From: an uncultured Clostridia bacterium
GTDB lineage: Bacteria > Bacillota > Clostridia > TANB77 > CAG-508
Assembly (NCBI GenBank): GCA_948875265.1
Contig: CAQRYF010000001.1
Span: forward strand, 64,747 to 94,095
Direction: 5' to 3'
Length of the DNA: 29,349 nucleotides
Part shown: positions 9,024 through 18,632 of the stretch, piece after piece
Numbering within the stretch: the first letter of the stretch is position 1
Layout: every line of letters starts with the position of its first letter
Notes under the pieces: model-generated
The model's input: the letters and a program-made list of their open reading frames with translations, nothing else
The model's database searches: none
Told to the model about the DNA's origin: nothing
Made by a program: the position numbers and the translations under genes

Positions 9024-9104
9024 ATCAGGTCTTTGAAAATATAATTCAAGTTTAAATTAATATTCTAAAGACAATAGAAATATTGTGCCTTTTTAACAAA
9101 TAAA

Positions 9105-9145
9105 GAGCAGAAATATTTTAGATTATTTTCAAAATATTTCTGCTC
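9105..9145. terminator. strong bidirectional terminator
   Basis: GAGCAGAAATATTTT (9105-9119) pairs perfectly with AAAATATTTCTGCTC (9131-9145) around an 11-base loop. It separates convergent mgtA and the transglutaminase-like gene. Confidence 0.75.
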
Positions 9146-9184
9146 AATTTCTTAAGTTGTTGACATTGGGGATTACCCTCTTTT

Positions 9185-10243
9185 TTATCTTACCTCATCA
9201 TATCTAAATTGAGGTTTTGCAAATTCGCAATCATATTTTAATTTTCTATTTTCCTCTAATTTTCTTATATTTTTTTCATTTATATGTGTAAATCCTTTTT
9301 TGTTTTTATCATATATATAATATAAATTTTCATGTTTTCTACGTATTTCATATAAAATACTTTTTTCTGAATGTTTTTCATCGTATTTTAAACTAATCTC
9401 TATACCAACAAGTCTATTATCTTTTTTCTCTTTTTCGCATAATATTTTTTCATACAATCTTTTATAAAATTTATTCAGTTCTACTATTCCCATTTCATTT
9501 TGTTCTAAACTATTATTTTTTATATACTTAAATATGAAATCTATTTTCCATCTAGCAATCACATCTTCTTTTTCTATTGTTTTATTTTTATTATACTCTT
9601 CTATATACTTTTCCCAATTTTCTTCTTTTTCCATTTGTTCTTTTAACATAGAAATTGCATCATCCATATAAAATCCGTTCATACTATATCCAAGTTTTTT
9701 ATCTATTTTTTCTAATTCCTTTTGGTCAATAACTTCACATTTAATTCCTTCTAAGTCTTGTTTTATTCTATGGTATCTTAACTTAGCATTTTCTAAAGAT
9801 TCTTGTTTTGGTGTAAAATGAGTTGTTCTCATTCCTTTCTGAATCTTATATAAATCTCTATATAAATCTAGATAATAATTCTTTTGTCCAATTGTTAGTA
9901 ATACTGCCACATGATTTTCTTCATCATCTCTATATCCGACAACTTTTGCCTTCAAAGTTTCATCATACCTTTCCCTTTGAATACTATTTATTGTTTGGCT
10001 TAGAATTTCTGATATTTGTTTGCAAATCACTTCTAACTTATTTTTATAGTCTCCATTTTCTATCATATCTATTGTTAGGAAATCATTATATATGTCTCTT
10101 AAATATCTAGAATTATCTTCTGTCAAATAATATCGATTATATGAAAATATTTGTCCTAGTTCTAGATATATATACCTGACTTTTTCTAAGTCTGATAAAT
10201 CTTTTGGCATTTCTTCAAAAATAGTTTTTATACTAATCTTCAT
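9185..10243 (-). CDS. hypothetical protein with transglutaminase-like Cys-His-Asp pattern
   Basis: 352 residues with no signal peptide or membrane segment, very charged. Residues 70-127 fit the papain-like transglutaminase core: Cys74 at a helix start (VICKQISEIL), His111 on a strand (EENHVAVLL) and Asp126 after an aromatic strand (NYYLDLYRD). The spacing is right for a Cys-His-Asp triad. The remaining 220 residues are helical with Lys/Glu-rich stretches and match nothing I know. The ATG at 10243 follows AGGGAATAG and lies 36 bases after the dnaE stop on the same strand, so the two genes probably share a transcript. Activity (peptidase, transglutaminase or none) is inferred only. Confidence 0.65.
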   Translation of the reverse strand: MKISIKTIFEEMPKDLSDLEKVRYIYLELGQIFSYNRYYLTEDNSRYLRDIYNDFLTIDMIENGDYKNKLEVICKQISEILSQTINSIQRERYDETLKAKVVGYRDDEENHVAVLLTIGQKNYYLDLYRDLYKIQKGMRTTHFTPKQESLENAKLRYHRIKQDLEGIKCEVIDQKELEKIDKKLGYSMNGFYMDDAISMLKEQMEKEENWEKYIEEYNKNKTIEKEDVIARWKIDFIFKYIKNNSLEQNEMGIVELNKFYKRLYEKILCEKEKKDNRLVGIEISLKYDEKHSEKSILYEIRRKHENLYYIYDKNKKGFTHINEKNIRKLEENRKLKYDCEFAKPQFRYDEVR

Positions 10244-10279
10244 CTCTATTCCCTTCTGTTATTCCTATTGTTCTTATAA

Positions 10280-13200
10280 CTAATTTTTAATAATATATGC
10301 ATACTCCATTCCTATAATTTCTTCAAATATTTTTAGAATTTCATCTGTCAAATAAATCTGACCACAAGGTTTTAATTCCTCTCCTATTTTTATTTGAACA
10401 TTGATATTGTTTTTATCTCCATTAAAGTATTTAATTGCACCTCTTAGTTTGTCTTTTTGTTCTTCTGTACTATTTGTTATATCTAGTGTTAATATTTTTG
10501 ATTTTTGTTCTCCAAAATCTTTTATTTCATTTGCTATGATAGTTGTTGTGTCTTCTTCTCTGATGCTTAGGCGTCCGTCTACTATTACTATATTTTCTTC
10601 AACTAGACTTTTGCCTGATTTTAAGTATGCACTTTCAAATACTATTATTTCAGATGTGCCATATAAGTCTTCTACTGTAACAAAAGCCATTATTTTGTTA
10701 TTCTTTGTGTATTTTTTCTTTATTGATGTAATAATTCCAGCATATTTTATATTTTGACCATCTTTATATTTGCTTTTACCGCTTTGCCTTGTCATTATCA
10801 TTTCTACATCTTCTATGTTTGAGGACATTTGCTCATCTATTGCTCTTATTTGCATTGTATTTATATTTGTTTGCATTTCTATTTGATTTCTTAATTTTTC
10901 TAAAGGATGTCCTGATATATAAATTCCTAACATTTCTTTTTCTAATGATAGTAGTTCTTTATTTGGCATTTCTTCATGCTCTTCAAATGTGTATTTTATT
11001 TCATTTAGTTCTTCTTTTTCTTCCTCTGTTCCTAAATCAAACATTGATACTTGTCCTGCAAATCCTTTTTTCTTTCCACTTTGAATTACATCAATTATAC
11101 TTTCAAAAGACGCTAGTAATGTACTTCTAGTTTGTTCAAATTCATCAAAAGCCCCTGCTTTTATTAAACTTTCTATACATTTCTTGTTAACTGCTTCATC
11201 TGCAATTCTTTCGCAGAAATCTGTAAAATTTTTATATTGTCCATTCTCTTTTCTTTCTCTTACAATATTATCAACTGGAACTGTTCCAACATTTTTAATA
11301 CTTCCCAGTCCAAAACGGATTTTGCCATTTTCAACTGTAAATTTAGTATTACTTTTGTTTATTTCAGGTTTTAATATCTCAATTCCAAGTGTTTTACATT
11401 CATCTATATATTGTGGTATTTTATCTAAATTTCCCAAAAAGCTATTTAATGTTGCTGCCATAAATTCTGCTGGATAATATGCTTTCAAATATGCTGTTCT
11501 ATATGCCACAACTGCGTAACAAGCAGCATGTGATTTGTTAAATGCATATTTTGCAAATTCAGACATTTCATCAAATATCTTATTTGCTGATTTCTCATCA
11601 ATTCCATTCCTTATACATCCTGGTACTACTATATTTCCTTCTTCATCTACTTGACCATTAATAAATATTTCTCTTTCCTTTGCCATGACATCTAGCTTTT
11701 TCTTTCCCATTGCTCTTCTTACTAAATCAGCTCTACCTAGTGAATATCCTGCTAAATCACGTACTATTTGCATAACTTGTTCTTGATAAACCATACATCC
11801 ATATGTTACATTTAAGATTGGCTCTAAGCTTGGGTGTGTATATTCATTGTGTCCTGGATTTAATTTTCCTTTAACATATCTTGGTATCTGATCCATTGGA
11901 CCTGGTCTATATAAAGAAACACCAGCTATAATATCTTCTAAACAATCAGGTTTTAATTCTTTCATAAAGTTTGTCATACCTTGTGATTCAAATTGGAAAA
12001 TCCCACAAGATTTTCCTTCTTGCCATAATTTATAAACTTTTGGGTCTGACATGTCTTTATCAAATTCTACATCAATTCCTCTATTTTCCTTAACTAAATT
12101 AATTGTATCTTGTATAACAGTTAAAGTTCTTAGTCCTAAAAAGTCCATTTTTAGTAGTCCGAAGTTCTTCAAGTGTTGTCATTATATATTGAGTTGAAAT
12201 CTGATTATCACGTACATATAGTGGCACATAAGTATCTACTGGATCTTTTGTTATAACAACTCCGACATGCATGTGTTGATGCCTGCCTTGGCATACCTTC
12301 TAATCCCATTGCTATATCTAATACTTTTTTTACTGTTTCATCTGTTTCATATCTATCTTTTAATTCTTTATTTTGTTCTAGTGCTTTTTTTATTGTAATA
12401 TGTAACTCATTTGGTATCATTTTTGCTAAACTATCCGCTTCTGAATACGGTACATCTAATACTCTTGCAACGTCACGAATAACCATTCTAGCTGACATTG
12501 TTCCAAAAGTGATAATCTGTGATACATGGTCATGACCATATTTTTCAGATACATAATCAATAACATCTTGTCTATGTTCATAGCAAAAATCTACATCAAA
12601 ATCAGGCATACTAATTCTATCTGGATTTAAGAATCTTTCAAAAAGTAGATTGTATTTCATAGGGTCTATATCTGTAATTTCTATAGCATAAGCAATTATT
12701 GAACCAGCTCCTGATCCACGTCCTGGTCCTACAGATATTCCATGTGTTTTCGCATAATGAATAAAATCCCATACAATTAAGAAATAATCTACATATCCCA
12801 TTCTTTTTATGACACCTAATTCATATTCCATTCTATCTATTATTTCTTGTGATGGATTTTCCCCATATCTATTTTTTATTCCATCCTCACACAATTTTTT
12901 AAAATAATCGTAATGAGTTTCAAATTCTTCTGGTACATCATAATTCGGCAATATAGTATTTCCAAATTCAAATTCCACATTGCATTTTTCTGCAATTTTC
13001 ACTGTGTTTTCTATTGCTTCTGGAAAAGCTTTAAAATACTCTATCATTTCTTCTGGTGATTTAACATATAATTCATCTGTATCAAAACGCATTCTGTCTA
13101 CATCACTCATTCTTTTACCAGTTTGAATACATAGTAATACTTCATGATTATATGCATCTTCTTTTCTTAAATAATGAGCATCATTTGTTGCTACAAGTGG

Positions 13201-13794
13201 GATATCTAATTTTCTTGCTAGAGCTACTAACTTTTGATTTGCCAATACTTGTTCTTGAATACCATTATTTTGAATTTCTATATAATAATCTTCCCCAAAT
13301 ACATTCTTATGCCAAAGAGCAATTTCTTCCGCCTTTTCATTTTGTCCATTTAATAAAGCCTGATTTACTGCTCCTGCTAAACATGCACTTAAGCATATTA
13401 ATCCTTCATGATATTTTTCTAAAATTTCTAAATCAATACGTGGTTTGTAATAATATCCATCTACAAATCCTAAAGAAACTAATTTACTTAGATTTTTATA
13501 TCCTTGGTTATTTTTAGCAAGCAAAATTAAATGATTATATTTATTATCAACATTAGGTTCTTTATCAAATCTAGAACGAGGAGCAACATACACTTCACAT
13601 CCAATAATAGGTTTAACACCTTCTGCTTTACATGCTTTATAAAAATCAATTGCACCATACATAACACCATGATCAGTAATAGCTATTGAATCCATTCCAA
13701 GCTCTTTTGCTCTTTTAGGTAAATCTTTTATTCTATTAGCACCATCTAGTAAACTAAACTCACTATGTATATGCAAATGTACAAAATTAGACAT
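10280..13794 (-). CDS. dnaE: DNA polymerase III alpha subunit DnaE (needs two +1 shifts)
   Basis: The replicative polymerase subunit, 1170 residues after joining. Domains in order are an N-terminal PHP domain (HLHIHSEFSLLDG, ITDHGVMYGA), the palm with catalytic aspartates in PDFDVDF (residues 397-403), GPGRGSGAGS, fingers (FQFESQGM, SLYRPGPMDQIP, FNKSHAACYA) and a C-terminal OB-fold. Zero-frame CGG codons at minus-strand C12264 (Gly511) and C12161 (Gly545), 34 codons apart, break it into pieces. Skipping each C restores THACGVVITKDP and TTLEELGLLKMDFLGLRTL, both canonical. I chose ATG 13794 because AAAGGAGAAAAAGG precedes it; an upstream ATG at 13872 would translate the repeat element. A polymerase subunit is unlikely to be a pseudogene. 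Confidence 0.93.
12158..12161 (-). other. +1 recoding site CGGA in dnaE (Gly545)
   Basis: Minus-strand context is CTT-C-GGA-CTA. Skipping C gives EELGLLKMDFLG, a highly conserved DnaE motif. Confidence 0.9.
12261..12264 (-). other. +1 recoding site CGGA in dnaE (Gly511)
   Basis: Minus-strand context is TGT-C-GGA-GTT. Skipping C gives ASTHACGVVI. Unshifted reading ends at a TGA 18 codons further on. Confidence 0.9.
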
Positions 13795-13810
13795 CCTTTT
13801 TCTCCTTTCG

Positions 13811-13853
13811 TGTCCTTTTGTGTCCTTTTGGGGACGTTTCTCAATGGGACATT
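13811..13853 (+). repeat. dispersed palindromic repeat, copy B, in the dnaE leader
   Basis: The plus strand holds two tandem copies of TGTCCTTTTG (13811-13830), then GGGGACGTTTCT and TGGGACATT. Its reverse complement matches copy A (188-250) over roughly 40 bases with few changes. It lies immediately upstream of the dnaE ribosome binding site. The rest of the gap 13795-14182 is AT-rich and holds the terminator at 14034-14081. Confidence 0.75.
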
Positions 13854-14033
13854 TCCATTTCCTTTTTAGCATTTTTGTTGCATTTGTGACACATCTTGTT
13901 ATATCTTTTTTCTTTTTTGCATTGTATCATAAATAATATAAAAAAACAATGATTACTTACTCTAGTTTTTATTCTATTAATTTATCCTTTATTAATATTC
14001 TTTATTTGAGTTAAATCTTATTATAACTATAGT

Positions 14034-14081
14034 AAAAAGACAAAACCTGAAATTTTTGTATTTCATAAATTTTGTCTTTTT
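14034..14081 (-). terminator. terminator hairpin downstream of the coiled-coil protein gene
   Basis: AAAAAGACAAAA (14034-14045) and TTTTGTCTTTTT (14070-14081) form a perfect 12-base stem with a T-run on either strand. It ends the gene at 14183-14920 before dnaE. Confidence 0.6.
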
Positions 14082-14182
14082 ATAATAATTTCATATTTTT
14101 ACATTATAATAATAAAATTTATTTCTCTTTTCTTTTATTGAATTCATTTACATGTAAATAATGATAGTAAACTGATTAATAT

Positions 14183-14920
14183 TTAGTCGCAATAAGTTAT
14201 AACACATTTGCCATTATAATTTGTTACATGAAATTCTATATTTTCTAAATCTTTAGAACCATCAAGATGAATGTTATATACATTCGCAATATAACTAAAA
14301 TCTGAATAATCACCTTTTACAGCAATGCTTTCTACTTCAAATTCCATTACACTTGCTCCTCCATTAAAGTAATATAATAACCCATTTTGATTTTTAAATC
14401 CATTTGTAAATCTAGTATTAAACCATTCTTCCGTCATATAATTCATCATTACTTCTTTATATTTGGAATATTGTATATTAGTTTTAATATATCCATCATT
14501 TGTAGTGTTGTCATCAGTATAAATAATATCACTAGTACTAAGTAAATTTAATTTTTGTAATAGTACACTTGGTGCCCCCTCTTTACTTCCAACTAGTTCT
14601 AAATATTCTTGTAAACATTTTTTTATTTCATCATTAGAAAATTTAGACTCCTCATTGCCAGTATTATTATTGATTTTAGAATTGCTGATTTCTCCATTTA
14701 TATTAGTAGTATTAGATATATGGTCAATTGTTTCTTGTAAGTTATTCACTTCACTTTCTAAGCTACTAACTTGATTATTTAAATTAGCAACCTCTTGTGT
14801 CGCAATTGATTTTTCACTATTAAATCTGTATATAAAAAATCCCATTATAATGATTACAATTGTAGCAAATATTAAGAAGAATGTTGATAAACTTATTTTT
14901 ATTTGTTTATTTTCTTCCAC
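14183..14920 (-). CDS. membrane-anchored coiled-coil protein, unknown
   Basis: 245 residues. A single hydrophobic segment (about residues 11-30) acts as an N-terminal anchor. A predicted coiled coil follows (about 40-68, heptad-like Leu/Val pattern), then an Asn/Ser-rich linker (70-92) and an extracytoplasmic domain of about 150 residues. GTG at 14920 is the start: GAGGAGGT lies 7 bases before it. The gene is divergent from the Bax inhibitor-1 family gene. I do not recognise the C-terminal domain; its likely place is the outer face of the membrane. Confidence 0.7.
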   Translation of the reverse strand: MEENKQIKISLSTFFLIFATIVIIIMGFFIYRFNSEKSIATQEVANLNNQVSSLESEVNNLQETIDHISNTTNINGEISNSKINNNTGNEESKFSNDEIKKCLQEYLELVGSKEGAPSVLLQKLNLLSTSDIIYTDDNTTNDGYIKTNIQYSKYKEVMMNYMTEEWFNTRFTNGFKNQNGLLYYFNGGASVMEFEVESIAVKGDYSDFSYIANVYNIHLDGSKDLENIEFHVTNYNGKCVITYCD

Positions 14921-15107
14921 TTTCTTTACCTCCTCTTTTGTATTTCTATTATGCTATTATATTATCACACTCATAGTATAAATGCAATCTACTCCTACTC
15001 TTTTATGTTAATTTTTATTTATATTATAAAATATCCTATAATTATTTTCATTTAAAAAGCTCTCACCTTTTTGTTTTAATTTTTCTAAAAATTCTTATTT
15101 TTTCATA

Positions 15108-15136
15108 TTGTATTATTATGACTTTTTATATATAAT
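15108..15136 (+). promoter_or_regulatory. promoter of the Bax inhibitor-1 family gene
   Basis: TTGTAT (15108-15113) and TATAAT (15131-15136) are spaced by 17 bases, 24 bases upstream of the start codon. Confidence 0.6.
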
Positions 15137-15160
15137 CTTTATTGAGAGGAGGATAATTAT

Positions 15161-15826
15161 ATGAATGAAGATATGACTATACAAAATAAGTTGTTTGAAA
15201 AGACTTTTTTTTGGATGTTTTTAGGGCTTTTAGGTTCTGGTATTTTAGCATGGTACACATATTCTTCTGGGCTATTTATGGATATTTTACTTGGTGATTA
15301 TTTTAATGTTTTACTTATTGTTGAATTATTAGTTGTACTAATTTTTAGCCTTTTGTTTAAAAAGCTACCACCTTTAGTTGTAGGAATTTTATATTTTGTT
15401 TATTCTATGATTAATGGTGTTACGTTATCTGTAATATTTGTAGTTTTTGAATTAAATTCTATTATATATCTATTTGCAATTTCTGCTTTAATTTTTGCTG
15501 CATTAGGTTTTATAGGATATATGACAAATAAGGACTTAACTAAATGGGGAACTTATTTATCAGTATTTTTAATAGCTGGAGTTGTTCTTAGTCTAGTAAA
15601 TTTATTTATATTAAAAAATACTACTTTTGAACTTATCTTAGATTGGTTGATTTTAGCTTTATTCTTTGGTATTACAATTTATGATATTAATAAGATAAAG
15701 CTTTTACAACAAGAACCAGCTATTGATAATGATAAAATTCATATATATTGCGCTATGCAATTATATTTAGATTTTATTAATATCTTTTTAAGAATTCTTT
15801 CTATTTTTGGAAAGAAAAGAAATTAA
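15161..15826 (+). CDS. Bax inhibitor-1/YccA family membrane protein
   Basis: 221 residues with seven closely packed hydrophobic segments. The order and character fit the Bax inhibitor-1 (YccA/YetJ) family: NGVTLSVIF after the third segment, GFIGYMTNKDLTKWG in the middle, and DINKIKLL followed by a short last segment with YLDFINIFLRIL. Bacterial members are pH-sensitive calcium leak channels (YetJ) or modulators of FtsH (YccA). The acidic pair expected near the pore (ITIYDIN and LYLDFIN) is present. The start follows GAGAGGAGG. It is a single gene bounded by its own promoter and terminator. Confidence 0.85.
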   Translation: MNEDMTIQNKLFEKTFFWMFLGLLGSGILAWYTYSSGLFMDILLGDYFNVLLIVELLVVLIFSLLFKKLPPLVVGILYFVYSMINGVTLSVIFVVFELNSIIYLFAISALIFAALGFIGYMTNKDLTKWGTYLSVFLIAGVVLSLVNLFILKNTTFELILDWLILALFFGITIYDINKIKLLQQEPAIDNDKIHIYCAMQLYLDFINIFLRILSIFGKKRN

Positions 15827-15842
15827 GATGCATATTTATGAG

Positions 15843-15877
15843 AAAAAGAAACTCAATAATAAACGAGTTTCTTTTTT
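15843..15877 (+). terminator. Rho-independent terminator
   Basis: AAGAAACTC (15846-15854) pairs with GAGTTTCTT (15865-15873), extended by A/T pairs and followed by T6. It ends the Bax inhibitor-1 family gene. Confidence 0.85.
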
Positions 15878-15895
15878 GTCTAACCAACACATATT

Positions 15896-15927
15896 AAAAG
15901 CCCACTCAATAACATGGATGGGCTTTT
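15896..15927 (-). terminator. terminator of the small minus-strand gene
   Basis: AAAAGCCCA (15896-15904) and TGGGCTTTT (15919-15927) form a 9-base stem, 16 bases after the stop of the gene at 15943-16263. It can work on either strand. Confidence 0.75.
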
Positions 15928-15942
15928 ATGAAAGTCTTTTAA

Positions 15943-16263
15943 TTATAATTTACAATATTCATTAAATATCCCCCATATGATTTTATGGCACCTTCTAATC
16001 CCAATCATATGCTTATCGTTATCCTTTTCATATTTAACAGCTATCGTTGGGATATCGACTTGTTCATTTCTATCTTTATCAATAAGAATAGAAACTGTTT
16101 TGGGTAATACTTCACACATTTTCTTAGATATCTCATTATTTTCATCAAAGCCATTTTTTAGACTTTGCATAATATTAATAATATCTTCTCTTGAAATATC
16201 CTTTTCATATTTTTCTTCATTTTCAATCCATTGTAAATTAATTGTTTTTAAATTTGCTTTCAT
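15943..16263 (-). CDS. hypothetical 106-residue protein
   Basis: A small acidic cytoplasmic protein with no signal or membrane segment. The ATG at 16263 has an excellent AAGGAGGTAACAA site. A helical N-terminal half (EDIINIMQSLKNGF) is followed by strand-rich sequence ending in CHKIIWGIFNEYCKL. Two C-terminal cysteines are notable. It has its own terminator (15896-15927) and an unusual hairpin cluster upstream (16300-16350). I do not recognise a family. Confidence 0.65.
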   Translation of the reverse strand: MKANLKTINLQWIENEEKYEKDISREDIINIMQSLKNGFDENNEISKKMCEVLPKTVSILIDKDRNEQVDIPTIAVKYEKDNDKHMIGIRRCHKIIWGIFNEYCKL

Positions 16264-16299
16264 TTGTTACCTCCTTAAAATCTAACATATAATTATTTT

Positions 16300-16350
16300 T
16301 TCGGAGGTAAGTATTTACCTTCCGAAATTATCCGAAAGGTTTATACCTTT
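16300..16350. promoter_or_regulatory. cluster of inverted repeats between divergent genes
   Basis: TTCGGAGGTAA (16300-16310) faces TTACCTTCCGAA (16314-16325) with one bulged base and a 3-base loop. Directly after it AAAGGT (16335-16340) faces ACCTTT (16345-16350). The direct word TCCGAAA occurs at 16321 and 16331. It lies between the divergent 106-residue gene and the thioesterase gene, so it may be an operator or a leader structure. Confidence 0.5.
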
Positions 16351-16452
16351 TGATTTATATATTTTAACATAAAATTTGATTAATTACAATATCTAACAAT
16401 TGACTTATTTAACTTGATTTTATATAATTATTTTCTGAAAGGATATGATAAA

Positions 16453-16866
16453 ATGGATTTTACATATGAAAGAAAGATAAATTATTATGAAACAGATAGA
16501 ATGGGAGTTGTTCATCATTCAAACTATATTCGCTTTCTTGAAGAAGCTAGATGTAAACAGTTAGAAGAAGCTAAAATACCATATTCTGCTTTTGAAGAAA
16601 AAGGTATTATGATACCTGTTTTAGGTGTGAATTGTGCTTTCAAAAATCCTGTTACTTTTGACGATACTATTCTTATAAAACCTTTTGTAAAAGAATTTAC
16701 TGGTGTGCGTTTGACTATGGGGTATGTTGTAACTAATAAATCTACTAACGATATAATTTTAACTGGAGAAACTAAGCACTGTTTTACAGATAATAATTTA
16801 AAACCTATTCGCTTACAAAAAATTAAGCCTGATTTTTATGATAGATTTATGGAATTAAAAAACTAA
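16453..16866 (+). CDS. acyl-CoA thioesterase, YbgC/4HBT hot-dog family
   Basis: 137 residues, the usual size of a single hot-dog domain. The signature YYETDRMGVVHHSNYIRFLE holds the catalytic Asp15 and the conserved His/Asn of the 4-hydroxybenzoyl-CoA thioesterase/YbgC group. These enzymes hydrolyse acyl-CoA or acyl-ACP thioesters; the acyl specificity is not visible. I chose ATG 16453 (after GAAAGGATATG) over an upstream in-frame ATG at 16414, which lacks a ribosome site and adds residues before the fold. It is followed after 118 bases by the zinc-ribbon gene on the same strand. Confidence 0.85.
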   Translation: MDFTYERKINYYETDRMGVVHHSNYIRFLEEARCKQLEEAKIPYSAFEEKGIMIPVLGVNCAFKNPVTFDDTILIKPFVKEFTGVRLTMGYVVTNKSTNDIILTGETKHCFTDNNLKPIRLQKIKPDFYDRFMELKN

Positions 16867-16984
16867 TATTATACTAATCTCTTAAATATATTATAAAAAC
16901 ACTTTATTTTTTGTAAAATATATGATATACTTGCAATGATTTTAGTAAAAAATGTCAAAAGATAAATTTTTAGGAGGAATAACA

Positions 16985-17287
16985 ATGGAATTTAATAGAT
17001 GTAGTAGATGTGGTAACTTTTATGTATCAGAAGGAAATGTATGTCCAAAATGTAGTCAAAAAGATGGATTTGAATTTTCAACTTTTAAGGCCTATATTGA
17101 AGAAAACGGATGTAATAATTCGTTAGATAATATATCAGGTGAAATAGGAATTTCTGTTAAAAATTTAAATAGATTCTTAGGATATGAAGGCTTTGAGGAA
17201 TATAAAAACCAATTTGGAAATATTAATAAAAAAGATAATTCTAGTAAGAAATTTAATATAGGAAATACTGGTATTACTTTTAATTAA
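16985..17287 (+). CDS. zinc-ribbon protein, YvyF/TIGR03826-like
   Basis: 100 residues. Two CxxC knuckles (CSRCG and CPKC) near the N-terminus form a zinc ribbon. A short winged-helix-like segment follows (ISGEIGISVKNLNRFLGYEG), then a polar tail. This ribbon-plus-helix pattern resembles the YvyF/TIGR03826 proteins of flagellar operons, but no flagellar gene is nearby, so the name is tentative. ATG 16985 follows TTAGGAGGAATAAC; an ATG 33 bases upstream lacks a site. It ends just before the hairpin 17317-17333. Confidence 0.65.
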   Translation: MEFNRCSRCGNFYVSEGNVCPKCSQKDGFEFSTFKAYIEENGCNNSLDNISGEIGISVKNLNRFLGYEGFEEYKNQFGNINKKDNSSKKFNIGNTGITFN

Positions 17288-17316
17288 TTGTTAACATATC
17301 TTAAAATTAAATTGTT

Positions 17317-17333
17317 GGCGGATTTTTTCCGCC
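17317..17333 (+). terminator. short GC hairpin before tyrS
   Basis: GGCGGA and TCCGCC (17317-17333) enclose a 5-T loop and are followed by an AT-rich run. It probably ends the zinc-ribbon transcript or attenuates read-through into tyrS. No T-box leader is present. Confidence 0.55.
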
Positions 17334-17365
17334 TATATTTTTATAAAATAGAGAGGATGAATTAA

Positions 17366-18584
17366 ATGAAAAATGTTTTTGATGTTTTAGAAGAAAGAGG
17401 ATATATTGAGCAATTGACTCATCCAAAAGAAATAAAAGAATTGTTTGGAAAAGAGTCTGTTCCATTTTATATAGGAATTGACCCAACTGCTGATAGTTTA
17501 CATGTTGGTCATTTTGTTTCTTTAATGGTTGCAAGTCATATGCAAAAATGTGGTCATAAACCTATAATATTAGTTGGTGGTGGTACTGCAACAATTGGTG
17601 ACCCATCTCGGAAAAACAGATATGAGAAAAATGTTATCTCGCGAAGAAATCAATCATAATGTTGAATGTATAAGAAAACAAGTTGAAAAATTTGTAAGTT
17701 TTGAAGGAGACAATGGTGCTATTATAGTAAATAACGCTGATTGGCTTTTAGATTTAAAATTCGTTGAATTTGTACGTGAAATTGGTAGTCTATTCTCAGT
17801 AAATAAAATGCTTGCTGCAGAGTGCTATAAAAATAGATTAGAAACTGGTCTTACATTTTTTGAAATGAGTTATATGCTTATGCAATCTTATGATTTTTTA
17901 CATTTATATAATAAATATGGATGTAAACTACAAATGGGTGGAAATGATCAATGGTCTAATATCATTGGTGGTGTTGATTTAATCAGAAAGATTGGAAAAG
18001 ATGATTCATTTGGTTTAACATTTAAACTTCTTACAACAAAAGAAGGTAAAAAAATGGGTAAAACTGAAAAAGGAGCATTATGGCTAGATTCAGATAAAAC
18101 TTCTCCTTATGAATTTTATCAATATTGGAGAAATATTGAAGATAGTAGTGTAGAAAATGTTTTAAAAATGCTTACTTTCTTACCAATGGATAAGATAAAT
18201 GAGCTATCTTCTTTAAAAGACGAGAAAATAAATGAAGCAAAAAAAATTGCAGCTTTTGAAATTACAAAATTAGTTCATGGCGAAGATGAAGCTAAAAAAG
18301 CTGAGGAAGCTTCTAATGCATTATTTAATGGTCAAGGAAGTCTTGATAATATGCCAACTACTAAATTAGAAGATATAAACATTCCTATTGTTGATGCAAT
18401 TGTTATTACTGGTATTGCACCTTCAAAAGGTCAAGCTAGAACATTAATCAATCAAGGTGGTATTTCTTTAAATGATGAAAAAATAACAGATATTTCTTAT
18501 ATTCTTTCTGAAGATGACTTTTCGGATGGTTATGCTATTTTGAAAAAAGGAAAGAAGATATTTCATAAGTTAGAAAAAAACTAA
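17366..18584 (+). CDS. tyrS: tyrosyl-tRNA synthetase (needs one +1 shift)
   Basis: A class I synthetase that charges tRNA-Tyr in the cytoplasm. ATG 17366 follows AGAGAGGATG. The zero-frame codon 82 is CGG (17609-17611); unshifted reading stops at 17659. Skipping the C gives Gly82 in GDPSGKTDMR, a near-invariant TyrS motif, and a normal 405-residue protein. Other motifs are HVGH (46-49) for HIGH, QMGGNDQWSNI in the tyrosine site, KMGKTEKGALWLD for KMSKS, and a C-terminal S4 RNA-binding domain (SKGQARTLINQGGISLND). This gene is normally essential and shows no other damage. Confidence 0.93.
17609..17612 (+). other. +1 recoding site CGGA in tyrS (Gly82)
   Basis: Context is TCT-C-GGA-AAA. Skipping C gives GDPSGKTD, a conserved TyrS motif. 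Confidence 0.92.
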
Positions 18585-18597
18585 AAACAATTTACTA

Positions 18598-18632
18598 AAG
18601 TTGCCAAATGGAACCATCCTTTTTGGCAACTT
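18598..18632. terminator. bidirectional terminator
   Basis: AAGTTGCCAAA (18598-18608) pairs with TTTGGCAACTT (18622-18632). It lies between convergent tyrS and the DUF5665 gene, overlapping the latter's stop codon. Confidence 0.75.

Noticed and set aside
13795..13872. Longer DnaE N-terminus starting at 13872
   Set aside because: The extra 26 codons translate the dispersed repeat. The ATG at 13794 has a good ribosome site and fits the family N-terminus.
17288..17365. T-box leader upstream of tyrS
   Set aside because: The gap is only 78 bases, with one short hairpin and no T-box or specifier-loop sequence.
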